Source: an uncultured Marinobacter sp.
GTDB taxonomy: Bacteria > Pseudomonadota > Gammaproteobacteria > Pseudomonadales > Oleiphilaceae
Reading direction: 5' to 3'
DNA: 64,000 nt
Assembly: GCF_946886895.1 (NCBI RefSeq)
Contig: NZ_CAMPJO010000004.1
Coordinates: 1 to 64,000 of the forward strand
Positions within the stretch are counted from its first letter, which is position 1. Each line of letters begins with the position of its first letter. This document shows positions 63,100-64,000 of this stretch, piece by piece. A model generated the notes under the pieces. That model saw only the letters and a list, made by a program, of their open reading frames with translations. It was not told where the DNA came from and did not search any database. Both the position numbers and the translations under genes were made by a program.

Positions 63100-64000
63100 A
63101 ACCCTTGCTGCGCAGCCAGTTTGCGGTGGTTTCCTGCCAGCTGTGGGTCAGATTGTGCAGGCTGATCTTGCGCCGTTCCCGGAACATGGCGCGCAGCTCC
63201 GCCAGGTCGGTGGCGTTACTGGCCAGTTGCTCCAGCACCACCCAGTCATTCCACACCGTGGAAAAGTGCCAGTCCGGATTATCAATATCGCAATCCGGGA
63301 GCCGGTAGTGCAGGGTCGGCCGGCTCTTGATTCTGGGATCACGCACATGGCGTTCAAGCAGCGCCTGATCGAGGTGGGCGAACAGCGGGAGCAGATCCAG
63401 TGCCCGGTTACGGGTCGGGTTGAACTCCAGATAATCCTCCATTAACCGGGACTGGCCGGGGTTATAGTCGTCGGCCATCAGACGGTCGGTATAGCGGTTG
63501 CTCCAGGGTTCGATATAGGTGGTGAACTTGCGGCTGACATCGATCTGGTGACGCGCCTTCAGCCAGTCGTACAGGCAGGCAAACGCCTGGAAATAGCGAA
63601 CCAGCGTAGCGGGCTCAAGATCCGGCAACTCCGGGTTCAGCTGCAGGCCGAAGGCAAAATAGATCGCCTCCCGGCTCCCGAGGGCCCCGGCCCGGCGCAG
63701 CTCTTGCATCAGTGAGTCAATCTCGTCCATCTGCGTGAACGGCAGGGGCGGGCTGATGATCTCAAGGGGAACGACGCGTTCGGCGGCGGCATCGATAACG
63801 CCCATGGCCTGCCCGCCCAGCTCCCGTATGGAGCGCGGCAAGCGCTCATCGGCCAGATCCAGGTCCTTGATCGGATCGGAATCCAGTTCGATGGTGAATT
63901 CCCCCATCGACGTGTCCAGCCGGGTCACGTAGCGGGAGTCGACCGTCGCGGTGCCTCCGAGGAGGCGCGCCATAACCCTCACCAGTTCATCGTAGCCCAG
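63092..64000 (-). CDS. Amidoligase-family protein (5' end beyond the window)
   Basis: The reading frame stays open to the window edge (LGYDELVRVMARLLGG at the edge), so the N terminus is missing; 302 residues are visible. The sequence fits the amidoligase_2 family of glutamine-synthetase-like ATP-dependent amide-forming enzymes (YVTRLDTSMGEFTIELDSDPIKDLD; VPLEIISPPLPFTQMDEIDSLMQELRRAGALG; QLNPELPDLEP; YIEPWSNRYTDRLMADDYNP). The expected N-terminal VGVE-type motif lies outside. The partner amidotransferase follows. Confidence 0.75.
   Translation of the reverse strand: MGYDELVRVMARLLGGTATVDSRYVTRLDTSMGEFTIELDSDPIKDLDLADERLPRSIRELGGQAMGVIDAAAERVVPLEIISPPLPFTQMDEIDSLMQELRRAGALGSREAIYFAFGLQLNPELPDLEPATLVRYFQAFACLYDWLKARHQIDVSRKFTTYIEPWSNRYTDRLMADDYNPGQSRLMEDYLEFNPTRNRALDLLPLFAHLDQALLERHVRDPRIKSRPTLHYRLPDCDIDNPDWHFSTVWNDWVVLEQLASNATDLAELRAMFRERRKISLHNLTHSWQETTANWLRSKGYV

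Overview
The window looks like chromosomal DNA of a Marinobacter-like marine gammaproteobacterium. Evidence: an MvaT-type xenogeneic silencer rather than a classical H-NS, a polar-type flagellar cluster with a Maf glycosyltransferase, FlaG, FliD and FliS, gspN-gspC-gspD secretin genes, groESL behind a sigma-32-like promoter, and generally GC-rich, tightly packed genes. The genus is inferred from gene style, not from a database match.

Layout. 1-2.8 kb: two toxin-antitoxin modules, AbiEi/AbiEii and TacA/TacT-like (DUF1778 + GNAT), between near-identical 19-bp direct repeats. 2.8-6.8 kb: wecB, wecC and a beta-CASP metallo-beta-lactamase protein that carries repeat-encoded peptide insertions. 6.9-12 kb: MvaT, a PAS-GGDEF cyclase with a REC-CheC-like regulator, a secreted protein and exonuclease I. 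12-26 kb: TPR-methyltransferase, pRiA4b ORF-3-like protein, Maf, then flagellin (minus), flagellin, flaG, third flagellin, a flaG remnant, fliD and fliS. 26-33.4 kb: argG, an AraC regulator, a REC plus degenerate GGDEF protein, a YajQ-type c-di-GMP binder, AmpG-like permease, a Cys-less alkyltransferase-like protein, a RAYT transposase amid REP hairpins, and FxsA. 33.4-44 kb: groESL, gspNCD, M48 protease + LemA, and an EAL phosphodiesterase. 44-50 kb: sodB, purK, purE, two envelope proteins, a small protein and a Val-Asp-Val tRNA cluster. 50-64 kb: an FabG-type reductase opposite a thiolase, initiator tRNA, amidase, a voltage-sensor-like membrane protein, tamA-tamB, and a SIMPL / class I glutamine amidotransferase / amidoligase operon cut by the window edge.

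Three families of small repeated DNA overlay these genes. (1) A palindromic 13-mer GGGGTCWGACCCC (W = A or T), 14 perfect copies, three times as a defined 53-bp unit, elsewhere as compact tandem cores; some lie inside a reading frame, where they encode Gly-Ser-Asp-Pro. (2) REP hairpins (GTCGGATTA ... TAATCCGAC) clustered around the RAYT gene and reaching the groES leader. (3) Three copies of a 109-114 bp element made of a perfect 28-29 bp outer stem around two small CC- or GG-centred hairpins. The outer stems differ between copies but stay perfectly paired by compensatory changes. Two copies lie in tandem between purE and purK and one in the fabG-like/thiolase divergent spacer. This third family is the best candidate here for an undescribed structured element.

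Regulatory themes: the second flagellin and fliD have clear FliA (sigma-28) promoters while the minus-strand flagellin has a sigma-54-like site; four proteins relate to cyclic di-GMP (one active-looking cyclase, one degenerate GGDEF response regulator, one EAL enzyme with degenerate GGDEF, one YajQ binder).
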